Source of the DNA: an uncultured Actinomycetes bacterium
GTDB taxonomy: Bacteria; Actinomycetota; Actinomycetes; Nanopelagicales; Nanopelagicaceae
Assembly (NCBI GenBank): GCA_903845465.1
Contig: CAIMXQ010000025.1
Span: 1 to 28,312, forward strand
Length of the DNA: 28,312 nucleotides
Direction: 5' to 3'
The stretch's first letter is position 1; every line of letters begins with the position of its first letter. The position numbers and the translations under genes were made by a program. This document shows positions 1 to 8,033 of the stretch, one piece after another. The notes under the pieces were generated by a model, which saw nothing but the letters and a program-made list of their open reading frames with translations, was not told the origin of the DNA and ran no database searches.

Positions 1-769
1 AATTCGCGAGCATGCAATGGGATCGATCATCAATGGAATCTCACTTCACGGGTTGACTCGCGCTTTTGGTGGAACTTTTGCCGTCTTCAGCGATTACATG
101 CGCCCATCTGTGCGCCTTGCGGCAATCATGGATATTCCTTCTATCTTTATCTGGACACACGATTCCATCGGTGTCGGCGAAGATGGTCCTACACACCAAC
201 CGATTGAGCACTTTGCAGCGCTTCGTGCGATTCCAAACTTTGCTGTAATTCGACCTGCAGATGCCAATGAGGTCACGCAATCATGGAAATCTGTTCTCAA
301 GCGAAATAAACCTGCTGGCTTCTTACTCTCTCGCCAGAACCTTCGCACTGTCGATCGCACAACGCATGGCGCTGTCTCGGGCGTTGATAAAGGTGCATAC
401 ATTCTTAAGGATTCATCTTCGACACCGAAGGTTGTCATCATTGCGACTGGTTCTGAAGTTGGTATCGCACTCGACGCTCAGATCGCACTTGAAGCAACAG
501 GCGTATCCACTCGGGTCGTCAGCGCTCCATGTCTAGAATGGTTTAACGAGCAACCAACGTCGTATCGCGACTCAGTTCTACCTAAGAACTCACTACGGGT
601 CAGCATTGAAGCTGGAATTGCGCTCGGGTGGCGCGAATACGTCGGCGATTCAGGCCTAATTATTTCACTCGACCATTGGGGTGCATCAGCATCTGCGGCA
701 AAGCTCTTCACTGAGTTTGGCCTCACATCAGAGCGCGTTGTGGCAGATGTAAAGAAAGCTCTTGCATAA
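1..769 (+). CDS. tkt: Transketolase, C-terminal part (cut by window start)
   Basis: Transketolase moves two-carbon units between sugar phosphates in the non-oxidative pentose-phosphate pathway, using thiamine diphosphate. The reading frame is open to the left edge: the first codons read I-R-E-H-A-M-G, the conserved REHAMG segment, so the ATG at 17 is internal and the true start lies outside. About 255 residues remain, covering most of the pyrimidine-binding domain (signature DGPTHQPIEH, followed by an IRPADANE segment) and the C-terminal domain with the ATGSEV motif. No frameshift is seen. The TAA stop overlaps the ATG of pgi by one base (TAATG), so the two genes are translationally coupled. 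Many actinobacteria place transaldolase at this point; here there is none. Confidence 0.96.
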   Translation, partial: IREHAMGSIINGISLHGLTRAFGGTFAVFSDYMRPSVRLAAIMDIPSIFIWTHDSIGVGEDGPTHQPIEHFAALRAIPNFAVIRPADANEVTQSWKSVLKRNKPAGFLLSRQNLRTVDRTTHGAVSGVDKGAYILKDSSSTPKVVIIATGSEVGIALDAQIALEATGVSTRVVSAPCLEWFNEQPTSYRDSVLPKNSLRVSIEAGIALGWREYVGDSGLIISLDHWGASASAAKLFTEFGLTSERVVADVKKALA

Positions 770-2304
770 TGAAAATTTCAGGGCCATCACTTGCATCGAT
801 TGATCGCGAGAGCGATCTCTATCGCACGCTTCGAGATGCCCATGTGCGAGTTGCCAAAAAAGATGCGACAACGTGGGGCTCGAAAGCTGCAGTAGAGGCT
901 GCCATCAGACTCAATTGGGTTGATCTACCTGAATCATCGCAAGCGCTTCTCCCCCAGATTGCTCAGATAGTTACCAAGTTTCCTTCAAACTCACGCGTTG
1001 TCTTATGTGGGATGGGTGGTTCATCCCTTGGCCCTGAAGTTATCGCTCTTACCTATAAGAAAGAAATCTTCATCTTTGATTCCACCGATCCAAATTATGC
1101 ACAGCACGCAATCGGCAACAACCTTTCAGAGACCGTAGTCGTTGTTAGTTCAAAATCAGGCTCGACCATTGAAACTGCATCGCAGCGCGCACTCTTTCAA
1201 TCACAGTTTGAATTAGCAGGACTTAAACCCACAGACCATATGGTCTTCGTAACTGATCCTGGTTCTCCTCTCGATATCGAAGTGCGGTCATCTGGCTTTA
1301 CAGTTCTCAATGCAGATCCCAATGTGGGCGGACGATTTAGCGTTCTCAGTGCATTTGGACTTCTACCATCTGCCCTCGTTGGCGCTCCCATAGACCAGCT
1401 TCTCAACGATGCCAGTGCGGAGAAAGCTTCATTCCTTGCACACGATCAAACTCTTATCGATGTTGCATATCTGATGGTTACTCAAACGCAGCAATACATT
1501 GCATTTACTGATAGTGGTTCTGCCGTCCCTGGTTTATCGGATTGGATCGAGCAGTTAATCGCTGAATCAACGGGAAAAGATGCGATAGGTAGATTGCCGA
1601 TAGCGGTCGAAAATACTTCTGTTGCACGTGTGGGTGGCGCATTCTCGATCGCATATGGCGGAACATCTGCCGATCTCATCGTCGAAGGAACTCTTGGCGC
1701 ACACTTTATTTTCTGGGAATGGGCGACTGCACTACTCGGTGCAGCTCTGAAAATTGATCCTTTCAATCAACCTAATGTCACTGAAGCAAAGGAGCAGACA
1801 TCAGCGTGCCTTGCAGAGTGGAACAACTCGCTTCCAGTCCTATCTGCTGAGTGCGTCGATAAATCAGTCGAAATCTTTGGCGATGGACAATCATTGAAAG
1901 ATGCTCTTGCTACATTTATTGAAGATGTAAGAGACGGTGGCTACATCGCAATCATGGCTTATCTCGATCGGCGCGATGATGTGAAGATTGCAGAGCTACG
2001 TGCGATTCTTGCCGAGAAATCAGGTAGGCCCACATCTTTTGGCTGGGCACCTCGATTCCTGCATTCAACTGGTCAGTTCCATAAAGGTGGGCAGAAGAAT
2101 GGTTCCTTCTTGCAAATCACCGGTGAGACTTCAGTAGATTATGAAATTCCTGGCCGTCCATTTACCTTGCGCACTCTTCTCTTCGCTCAAGCAATTGGTG
2201 ATAATCGCGCTATTGCCACAAGAAAATACCCGCTCCTGCGTCTGCATCTGCAGAAACGAAAAGCGGGTATCGATGAGATTCTTGCAGCTGCAAGGTCTCT
2301 TTAA
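769..2304 (+). CDS. pgi: Glucose-6-phosphate isomerase
   Basis: Interconverts glucose-6-phosphate and fructose-6-phosphate in the cytosol. The 511-residue product has a SIS sugar-phosphate fold: GMGGSSLGPE at residues 81-90, the phosphate-binding SSKSGSTIET loop at 127-136, GGRFSVLS near 187-194 and a C-terminal HKGGQKNGSF segment near residue 437. This form, about 510 residues, resembles the isomerase half of the transaldolase/phosphoglucose-isomerase fusions known in some bacteria more than the 550-residue E. coli enzyme; that comparison is from memory. The ATG overlaps the tkt stop by one base. The gene converges on rbpA with 13 bp between stop codons. Its last 80 bp contain an inverted repeat that looks like the terminator of the opposite operon. 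Confidence 0.95.
   Translation: MKISGPSLASIDRESDLYRTLRDAHVRVAKKDATTWGSKAAVEAAIRLNWVDLPESSQALLPQIAQIVTKFPSNSRVVLCGMGGSSLGPEVIALTYKKEIFIFDSTDPNYAQHAIGNNLSETVVVVSSKSGSTIETASQRALFQSQFELAGLKPTDHMVFVTDPGSPLDIEVRSSGFTVLNADPNVGGRFSVLSAFGLLPSALVGAPIDQLLNDASAEKASFLAHDQTLIDVAYLMVTQTQQYIAFTDSGSAVPGLSDWIEQLIAESTGKDAIGRLPIAVENTSVARVGGAFSIAYGGTSADLIVEGTLGAHFIFWEWATALLGAALKIDPFNQPNVTEAKEQTSACLAEWNNSLPVLSAECVDKSVEIFGDGQSLKDALATFIEDVRDGGYIAIMAYLDRRDDVKIAELRAILAEKSGRPTSFGWAPRFLHSTGQFHKGGQKNGSFLQITGETSVDYEIPGRPFTLRTLLFAQAIGDNRAIATRKYPLLRLHLQKRKAGIDEILAAARSL
2226..2270 (-). terminator. Probable intrinsic terminator of the gap-rbpA operon, inside pgi
   Basis: A perfect 9-bp inverted repeat (ATACCCGCT at 2226-2234, AGCGGGTAT at 2262-2270) encloses a smaller hairpin (TCTGC 2241-2245, GCAGA 2250-2254). 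Read on the minus strand it lies 47 nt past the rbpA stop codon and is followed by TTTCT (run TATTTTCT). This is the layout expected of a rho-independent terminator, although the T tract is short. It lies wholly inside the coding sequence of the convergent pgi gene. Chance occurrence in coding DNA cannot be excluded. Confidence 0.5.
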
Positions 2305-2317
2305 TTCTTAAAGATTG

Positions 2318-2659
2318 TTAGTCGAGATCATCTCCACGAAGCTTACGTAGCGCATCTTCGAGAATCTTCTCGCCCTCTTTATCTGTACGACGCTCTTTCA
2401 CATATGCAAGGTGTGTCTTGTAAGGAATATTAACTACGGCACTTGGTGGATTAGCTTTATCGCGTCCTGCTGGTAATCCACACTTTGGGCAATCCCATTG
2501 ATCTGGAATAACAACTGTCTCTTCGACTGCAAAGGATGGACGAACTTCATGGCCTTTTGCACACCAATACGAAACAATCGAGCGTTCGATCTGATCTCCG
2601 CGCTCTGCTTCGCCCATTGGACCTGCGCCGACACGGCTACCGCGAATTGCACTTGCCAT
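2318..2659 (-). CDS. rbpA: RNA polymerase-binding protein RbpA
   Basis: RbpA is an actinobacterial protein that binds the principal sigma factor and RNA polymerase and stabilises the open promoter complex. The 113-residue product starts MASAIRGSRVGAG, the usual RGSRxGA amino end, and carries a zinc-site pattern: Cys33, His37, Cys57 and Cys60, matching the Cys-X3-His...Cys-X2-Cys ligands known for Streptomyces RbpA. The C-terminal half has the PYKTHLAYVKERRT segment, equivalent to the sigma-binding region, and an acidic/basic helical tail. It starts 3 bp after the secG stop, with AAGGG in the secG 3' end as ribosome binding site. It is the last gene of the gap-pgk-tpiA-secG-rbpA run, so glycolysis and a general transcription activator seem to be co-transcribed. 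Confidence 0.93.
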   Translation of the reverse strand: MASAIRGSRVGAGPMGEAERGDQIERSIVSYWCAKGHEVRPSFAVEETVVIPDQWDCPKCGLPAGRDKANPPSAVVNIPYKTHLAYVKERRTDKEGEKILEDALRKLRGDDLD

Positions 2660-2662
2660 GGA

Positions 2663-2893
2663 TTAACCCTTCAAAACAAGTGAGAGCGAGACAACGCCTG
2701 CGAACCAGAGTCCACCAATAACGATTGTGATGCGATCAAGGTTGCGTTCTACGACAGATGATCCACCGTAGTTAGAAGAGATTCCGCCACCGAATAAATC
2801 GGAGAGTCCAGAACCTTTTCCTTTATGGAGAAGGACGAGAAGGACCATCAAGATGCTGGTGATGATCAGAAAGATGGAAAGCGCTAAAGCCAC
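2663..2893 (-). CDS. secG: Preprotein translocase subunit SecG
   Basis: SecG is the small auxiliary subunit of the SecYEG channel in the cytoplasmic membrane. The 76-residue product has two hydrophobic segments (about residues 3-23 and 53-73) around a glycine/serine-rich loop (GKGSGLSDLFGGG), the typical SecG layout. The start is a GTG at 2893, preceded by GAGGAG about 8 nt upstream. A secG gene next to tpiA-pgk-gap is usual in actinobacteria. The 70 bp between tpiA and secG hold a short GGGTA/TACCC repeat but no clear terminator, so secG is probably co-transcribed with tpiA. Confidence 0.93.
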   Translation of the reverse strand: MALALSIFLIITSILMVLLVLLHKGKGSGLSDLFGGGISSNYGGSSVVERNLDRITIVIGGLWFAGVVSLSLVLKG

Positions 2894-2963
2894 GGTAGAA
2901 CTCCTCTAGAGGTAGGGGTACAGGATACCCGAATGAGCTGGAAAGCCTTGAATTGCTTAAAAA

Positions 2964-3737
2964 TTAAGCCTGAGCGTGGAACTTTGCAATCTTCGCGAGT
3001 TCTTCGGGGTCAAGGCTTGCACCGCCGATGAGTGCACCATCAACATCGGCCTGCTTCATGATTTCAGCGATATTGGCAGATTTTACGGAACCTCCGTAAA
3101 GGATTCGCATATTTGCAGCGATTTCAGAAGAACCGATCTGTTCGATCTCTTCGCGAATGGCAGCACATACTTCTTGTGCATCCTCTGGTGTCGCTGTCTT
3201 TCCGGTACCGATAGCCCAGACAGGTTCGTAGGCAATGACAATCTTTTTAAGTTCAGGTTTGTGAAATCCTTCGAGCCCTGCGCGCACTTGGCGGATTACA
3301 TGAGAGACATGTGTGCCGGCTTCGCGAATAGGAAGTTCTTCTCCTACGCAGAAGATAGGGATAAGTTCATTTGCAAGAGCAGCTTTAATCTTGCGATTAA
3401 TGAGCGCATCATCTTCATTGTGGATCGCACGTCGTTCGGAGTGGCCAATAACCACGAATGTACAACCCAGCTTTGCAAGCATTGAGCCGGAGATATCGCC
3501 GGTGAATGCACCAGAGCTCTCGGGTGAGAGATCTTGTGCGCCATATTGGAGGCGAAGACGGTCACCATCAACCATTGTCTGAATAGAGCGGATATCGGTG
3601 AAGGGAGGGATGATTGCAACATCTACTGCATCGTAATCTTTATCATCGAGTGAGTAGACAAGCTTTTGTGCAACAGCAATTGCCTCGAGGTGATTGAGGT
3701 TCATCTTCCAGTTGCCAGCCATGAGCGGTTTACGCAT
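2964..3737 (-). CDS. tpiA: Triose-phosphate isomerase
   Basis: Interconverts dihydroxyacetone phosphate and glyceraldehyde-3-phosphate. The 257-residue TIM barrel has all catalytic residues: Lys11 in AGNWKMN, His99 in VIGHSERR and Glu171 in AYEPVWAIGTGK. The phosphate-binding LYGGSVK and GALIGGASL segments lie near the C terminus. The ATG at 3737 has a strong AGAAGGAG ribosome binding site. It sits 28 bp after pgk and upstream of secG in the glycolytic operon. Confidence 0.98.
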   Translation of the reverse strand: MRKPLMAGNWKMNLNHLEAIAVAQKLVYSLDDKDYDAVDVAIIPPFTDIRSIQTMVDGDRLRLQYGAQDLSPESSGAFTGDISGSMLAKLGCTFVVIGHSERRAIHNEDDALINRKIKAALANELIPIFCVGEELPIREAGTHVSHVIRQVRAGLEGFHKPELKKIVIAYEPVWAIGTGKTATPEDAQEVCAAIREEIEQIGSSEIAANMRILYGGSVKSANIAEIMKQADVDGALIGGASLDPEELAKIAKFHAQA

Positions 3738-3765
3738 CGTGTACTCCTTCTACCGTTGTATGTGA

Positions 3766-4953
3766 TTACAGATCTAAAGCAGTGAGACCAGGAAGTTCTT
3801 TACCCTCGAGATATTCGAGTGATGCTCCCCCGCCTGTAGAGATATATCCGAATGCAGAATCAGTAAAGCCTAACGCTCGTACAGCTGCCGCTGAATCTCC
3901 GCCGCCTACAACAGAGATACCTGAAACTTCAGTAAGTGCCTGAGCTACGACCTTGGTTCCGTGTGCAAAGTTAGGAAATTCAAAGACGCCCATGGGACCG
4001 TTCCAGAAAACAGTCTTACATTTCTTTATCTCTGCAGCGAAAGCCGCAGCTGTCTCGGGTCCGATATCGAGCCCCATCTGATCTGCAGGAATTGCAGTTG
4101 CCTTTACAAGTGTGGGTGTTGCATCAGCTGCAAAGGCAGGTGCGACGACGATATCTGTGGGAAGCAGAAGCTTCACGCCAGAATCTTCTGCCTGCTTAAT
4201 AAGTCCGCGCACTGTGTCGAGTAGATCCAATTCGACGAGTGACTTTCCGATTTCGTGGCCTTGAGCAGCAAGGAAGGTGAAGAGCATTCCGCCACCAATA
4301 GCCATGACATCAACTTTTCCAAGTAGATTGGCAATCACGCCGATTTTATCTGAGACCTTTGAGCCACCAAGTACGACCCCGTAAGGACGAACTGGATCTA
4401 TTGTGAGCTTCTTCAAAACTTCAACTTCTGCTGCAACAAGAGTTCCCGCTGCATGCGGTAGCAACTTAGCTAAATCAAATACAGAAGCATGTTTACGGTG
4501 CACAGCACCAAAGCCATCTCCTACATAAAGATCAGCCAGCTTTGATAACTCTGTAGCAAGTGCTGAACGCTCTGATTCATCTTTTGAAGTTTCAGCTGCG
4601 CTAAAGCGAATATTTTCGAGGAGAAGAATCTCACCTGACTTAAGAGCCTCAGCCTTTGCTGTGACATCTGCACCCGTGATGGCGCCGGCAAATTGCACAG
4701 GCTTTCCAAGAAGTTCAGAGAGTCTCAGCGCAACAGGCGCCAATGAAAGTTCAGGTTTTACTTCACCTTTTGGTCGACCTAGATGTGCTGCGATAACAAG
4801 GCTTGCGCCTTTTGCAAGGAGCGCGTTGATTGTCGGAAGTGATGCGCGAATACGTCCATCATCTGTAATCTTTCCTTCTTTCAAAGGAACATTGAGATCA
4901 CAACGCAAAAATACGCGCTTTCCTGCTACATCTAGGTCAGCCAAAGAAGTCAT
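3766..4953 (-). CDS. pgk: Phosphoglycerate kinase
   Basis: Transfers the acyl phosphate of 1,3-bisphosphoglycerate to ADP. The 395-residue product has the N-terminal substrate motif FLRCDLNVPL (about residues 15-24), the GGSKVSDKIGVI hinge and nucleotide segment, NGPMGVFE, and the C-terminal GGGDSAAAV and YISTGGGASLE nucleotide-binding loops. Its length is normal. The ATG overlaps the TAA of gap by one base, so the two are translationally coupled. Confidence 0.98.
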   Translation of the reverse strand: MTSLADLDVAGKRVFLRCDLNVPLKEGKITDDGRIRASLPTINALLAKGASLVIAAHLGRPKGEVKPELSLAPVALRLSELLGKPVQFAGAITGADVTAKAEALKSGEILLLENIRFSAAETSKDESERSALATELSKLADLYVGDGFGAVHRKHASVFDLAKLLPHAAGTLVAAEVEVLKKLTIDPVRPYGVVLGGSKVSDKIGVIANLLGKVDVMAIGGGMLFTFLAAQGHEIGKSLVELDLLDTVRGLIKQAEDSGVKLLLPTDIVVAPAFAADATPTLVKATAIPADQMGLDIGPETAAAFAAEIKKCKTVFWNGPMGVFEFPNFAHGTKVVAQALTEVSGISVVGGGDSAAAVRALGFTDSAFGYISTGGGASLEYLEGKELPGLTALDL

Positions 4954-5951
4954 TACAGGGATTTACCTACATAGCCAACGAGATCGACGAGGCGGTTTGA
5001 GTAACCCCATTCGTTGTCATACCAACCAACAACTTTGACAGTTGTTCCGATTGCCTTTGTAAGTCCTGCATCGAAGATACATGAAGAAGGATCTGTGACG
5101 ATATCGGAAGAGACGATTGGATCTTCTGTGTAGGTGAGGTACCCCTTGAGCGATCCATGTGCTGCTTCCTTCATCGCTGCATTGATTTCAGCAGCTGTCG
5201 CTTCCTTTGCAAGTTCTACAGTGAGGTCTGTCGCAGATCCTGTTGGAACTGGAACGCGCATTGCAAAACCATCGAGCTTGCCCTTGAGCTGTGGAAGTAC
5301 CAATGAGATTGCCTTCGCAGCACCTGTTGAGCTTGGAATGATATTTGTCGCCGCAGCACGTGCACGGCGGAGATCCTTATGTGGGAAGTCCAGGATTACC
5401 TGGTCATTTGTATAGGCGTGAATAGTTGTCATAAGACCGCGCACGATTCCGAATTTTTCATCCAGGACCTTTGCCATTGGGGCAAGGCAGTTCGTTGTGC
5501 ATGAAGCGTTAGAAATAACGTTGTGCTTTGCTGGGTCGTACTTCTCGTGGTTAACGCCCATCACGATTGTGATGTCTTCATCAGTTGCGGGTGCAGAGAT
5601 GATGACCTTCTTGGCTCCAGCTGTGATGTGCTTCTGTGCATCTGAAGCCTTTGTGAAGTGACCTGTAGATTCGATGACGATATCTGCCTTGACTGATCCC
5701 CAAGGAAGATTTGCTGGATCACGATCTGCAAATACCTTCATGGTCTTTCCACCGACTGTGATGGAGTCATCTGTGTATGACACTTCGAGTCCAAGGCGTC
5801 CCAAGATTGAGTCGTACTTAAGTAAATGAGCAAGAGTTGCATTATCTGTAAGATCGTTAATTGCAACGATATTGATATTTGGATTGGTCAACGCTGCGCG
5901 AAAGAAGTTGCGGCCAATACGTCCAAAACCATTAATTCCGACATTAATCAT
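4953..5951 (-). CDS. gap: Glyceraldehyde-3-phosphate dehydrogenase, NAD-type
   Basis: Oxidises and phosphorylates glyceraldehyde-3-phosphate to 1,3-bisphosphoglycerate. The 332-residue product has the Rossmann motif NGFGRIGRN (residues 7-15), Asp33 in AINDLTD, which favours NAD over NADP, catalytic Cys151 in SNASCTTNC and His178 in TTIHAYTNDQ. The ATG at 5951 has AGAGG about 9 nt upstream. It is the first gene of the gap-pgk-tpiA-secG-rbpA operon, and a promoter-like pair lies in the 149-bp gap upstream. No second gap gene of the NADP type is present in the window. Confidence 0.98.
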   Translation of the reverse strand: MINVGINGFGRIGRNFFRAALTNPNINIVAINDLTDNATLAHLLKYDSILGRLGLEVSYTDDSITVGGKTMKVFADRDPANLPWGSVKADIVIESTGHFTKASDAQKHITAGAKKVIISAPATDEDITIVMGVNHEKYDPAKHNVISNASCTTNCLAPMAKVLDEKFGIVRGLMTTIHAYTNDQVILDFPHKDLRRARAAATNIIPSSTGAAKAISLVLPQLKGKLDGFAMRVPVPTGSATDLTVELAKEATAAEINAAMKEAAHGSLKGYLTYTEDPIVSSDIVTDPSSCIFDAGLTKAIGTTVKVVGWYDNEWGYSNRLVDLVGYVGKSL

Positions 5952-5985
5952 GATGAGAACCTCTTCTAGAAAGTGAATTGCCCCG

Positions 5986-6014
5986 CATATAGGTGGCTAT
6001 CTGTGACACCACAA
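5986..6014 (-). promoter_or_regulatory. Candidate promoter of the gap operon
   Basis: On the minus strand a -35-like TTGTGG (6009-6014) and a -10-like TATATG (5986-5991) are separated by 17 bp. A start site near 5979 would give a leader of about 28 nt with the AGAGG site before gap. The rest of the 149-bp whiA-gap gap has only weak 4-bp repeats and no clear whiA terminator, so read-through from whiA is also possible. Confidence 0.4.
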
Positions 6015-6100
6015 CATTGGGGGCTTACCTGCGTAATCCTATCAGCCTGTGGATGGCTACTAGTCAGTCAATGAGCGTGCGAAAGCCCACTCTTCATCGA

Positions 6101-7081
6101 TTATTCACCGAGCAAGTCGGGTGAGAGCCCTGCTTCAGTATCTGGAATTCCAAGTTCTTGTGCGCGCTTATCGGCCATCGCAAGCAATCTGCGAATTCGC
6201 CCAGCGATTGCATCCTTTGTCATTGGTGGAGTTGCAAGTGATCCAAGCTCTTCAAGACTTGCCTGCCCGTGGGAGATTCGAAGTTCTCCAGCTTCTTTGA
6301 GGTGATCTGGAATCTCTGGTCCAAGAATCTCCATCGCACGTTGCACTCGTGCCGCTGCAGCAACTGCTGCTCGCGCAGAACGTCGAAGATTTGCATCATC
6401 AAAATTGGCAAGGCGATTTGCAGTTGCGCGAACTTCACGGCGCATTCGTCTCTCTTCCCAAGCGAGAACACTTTCATGTGCGCCAAGACGAGTAAGAAGT
6501 ACTCCGATTGCATCACCGTCGCGAATAACGACGCGATCGACACCACGAACTTCGCGAGCCTTCGCAACGATATTGAGGCGACGTGCAGCGCCTACAAGTG
6601 CCAATGCGGCCTCTGGTCCTGGGCAGGTAATTTCAAGTGACGATGAGCGACCTGGTTCAGTCAGCGAACCATGTGCGATAAAAGCACCGCGCCATGCAGC
6701 TTCTGCATCGCAGACATTTGCCGCAACCACTTGTGGAGGAAGTCCTCGAACTGGGCGCCCATTGGCATCTATCAAACCTGTTTGGCGCGCTAGCGCATCT
6801 CCTGCTTCGACAACACGTACTACATATCGAGAGCCTTTGCGCAGACCGCTGGATGAGAGAACCGCTAAATCGGAGTCGTGCCCATAAATATCTGCAATGT
6901 CTTTCTTGAGACGTCGAGCGCTCTGGGAGGTATCGAGTTCAACCTCGATGAGAACTTTGCCAGCGGCGATATGAAGTCCACCCGCAAAACGCAAGAGCGA
7001 TGAAACTTCAGCTTTACGACAACAAGGTTTGGTGACGGAGAGGCGACTGAGTTCATCCTTCACCGCTGCTGTCATTGCCAT
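6101..7081 (-). CDS. whiA: DNA-binding protein WhiA
   Basis: WhiA is a conserved Gram-positive DNA-binding protein with a homing-endonuclease-like N-terminal domain and a C-terminal helix-turn-helix; in Streptomyces it acts with WhiB on division and sporulation genes. The product matches the family along its whole length: the MTAAVKDELSRL start, CCRKAEVSSLLRFAGGLH, a GSLTEPGRSSSLE segment, FDDANLRRSARAA and the C-terminal TKDAIAGRIRRLLAMAD helix. The frame is open to 7111, but the conserved family start MAMTAAVKDE corresponds to the ATG at 7081 (326 residues), 4 nt after the yvcK stop, so I chose that. In a non-sporulating planktonic cell a role in division control is the likelier one; this is inference. 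Confidence 0.95.
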   Translation of the reverse strand: MAMTAAVKDELSRLSVTKPCCRKAEVSSLLRFAGGLHIAAGKVLIEVELDTSQSARRLKKDIADIYGHDSDLAVLSSSGLRKGSRYVVRVVEAGDALARQTGLIDANGRPVRGLPPQVVAANVCDAEAAWRGAFIAHGSLTEPGRSSSLEITCPGPEAALALVGAARRLNIVAKAREVRGVDRVVIRDGDAIGVLLTRLGAHESVLAWEERRMRREVRATANRLANFDDANLRRSARAAVAAAARVQRAMEILGPEIPDHLKEAGELRISHGQASLEELGSLATPPMTKDAIAGRIRRLLAMADKRAQELGIPDTEAGLSPDLLGE

Positions 7082-7085
7082 GGGC

Positions 7086-8033
7086 TTATCCAACCAGTAT
7101 TTCTGCGCCAATGTGAGCGAAAAGTCGACCTAATTTCTGCACATCATGATGTAAATGGTCCTGATTATTGCGTAGATCGGCAACTGCCAACTCTGAACCT
7201 ATGGTTGAAAGATGTTCTCGCAATTCCCGTTGGCCTGCATCGGAACTATCAATCACGATGCAATCGAAGTGGAGTCCTGGGGCATATGTCGAAAGTATGC
7301 GCAGATGTTCGAGCGGTGAATAGCCTGCGTACTCTCCTGCAGATTTATCTGCCGTATCGAGATTGAGTAGAAGAATCTTCTTAGCTTTCGAAGAAATAAT
7401 TGCGTCCCGTTGTGCTGGAACCAAGAGATGAGGAATCACACTGGAGAACCAAGAACCCGGACCCATTGTGATCCAATCCGCATCTGCGATTGCATGAAGC
7501 GCCTCAGGACGTGAAGTTGGATTTTCAGGAAAGATTCGAAGTGATTTCAATCGACCTTTAGTTGTTGCAACCTCCTCTTGTCCACGAACTATCTGTGTAC
7601 CAATTGCATTTTCAAAGGTCGCTTCTATATCAAGGGGTTCAGCAGCCATCGGTAGCACTCGACCAACAACTTTCAATAGAGCGCCAACACGATCTAGACC
7701 TGCAACAGTATCTTCATCACGATCCCATAGCGCTGCAAGAAGTAGATTTCCGACTGCGTGGCCATTGAGTTCACCATCACTAGTAAATCGATATTGCATG
7801 ATCTCGGCCCAGCTACGACCCCATTCATCATCGCTACAGAGTGCAGCTAGCGCCATGCGCAAATCACCAGGTGGAAGTATCGGGAATTCTTGGCGTAGAC
7901 GTCCGCTTGAACCACCATTATCGGCAACTGTGACAATGGCGGTGATGTTGGATGTAAAACTGCGTAGCGCAGTCAGCGTTGCAGCAAGTCCATGACCGCC
8001 ACCGAGAGCAACAACTTTTTTACCAGAACTCAT
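7086..8033 (-). CDS. yvcK: YvcK/CofD-family gluconeogenesis factor
   Basis: The 315-residue product belongs to the YvcK (CofD-like) family, cytosolic proteins that bind UDP-sugars and affect central carbon flow and cell-wall synthesis in Bacillus and Mycobacterium. Visible motifs are VALGGGHGLA (residues 8-17), TVADNGGSSGRLRQEF with the conserved Asp-Asn, PPGDLRMALAAL, and GPGSWFSSVIPHLLVP in the C-terminal half. The ATG overlaps the rapZ stop as ATGA. The rapZ-yvcK-whiA order is the standard one in actinobacteria and Firmicutes. The exact ligand here is unknown. Confidence 0.94.
   Translation of the reverse strand: MSSGKKVVALGGGHGLAATLTALRSFTSNITAIVTVADNGGSSGRLRQEFPILPPGDLRMALAALCSDDEWGRSWAEIMQYRFTSDGELNGHAVGNLLLAALWDRDEDTVAGLDRVGALLKVVGRVLPMAAEPLDIEATFENAIGTQIVRGQEEVATTKGRLKSLRIFPENPTSRPEALHAIADADWITMGPGSWFSSVIPHLLVPAQRDAIISSKAKKILLLNLDTADKSAGEYAGYSPLEHLRILSTYAPGLHFDCIVIDSSDAGQRELREHLSTIGSELAVADLRNNQDHLHHDVQKLGRLFAHIGAEILVG

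Noticed and set aside
94..441. Long antisense open frame within tkt, and similar frames opposite uvrC, uvrA, uvrB and polA.
   Set aside because: They are shadows of real genes: no family motifs, no ribosome binding sites, low-complexity or basic composition typical of reverse-frame translation.
2359..2372. Perfect 14-bp palindrome (CGAGAA-TC-TTCTCG) just after the pgi stop, possible pgi terminator.
   Set aside because: A 2-nt loop is too tight and it lies in rbpA coding sequence without a proper T tract; probably a coding coincidence.
7082..7111. WhiA start at 7111.
   Set aside because: It would overlap yvcK by 26 bp and add ten residues not found in the family; ATG 7081 gives the conserved MAMTAAVKDE start.
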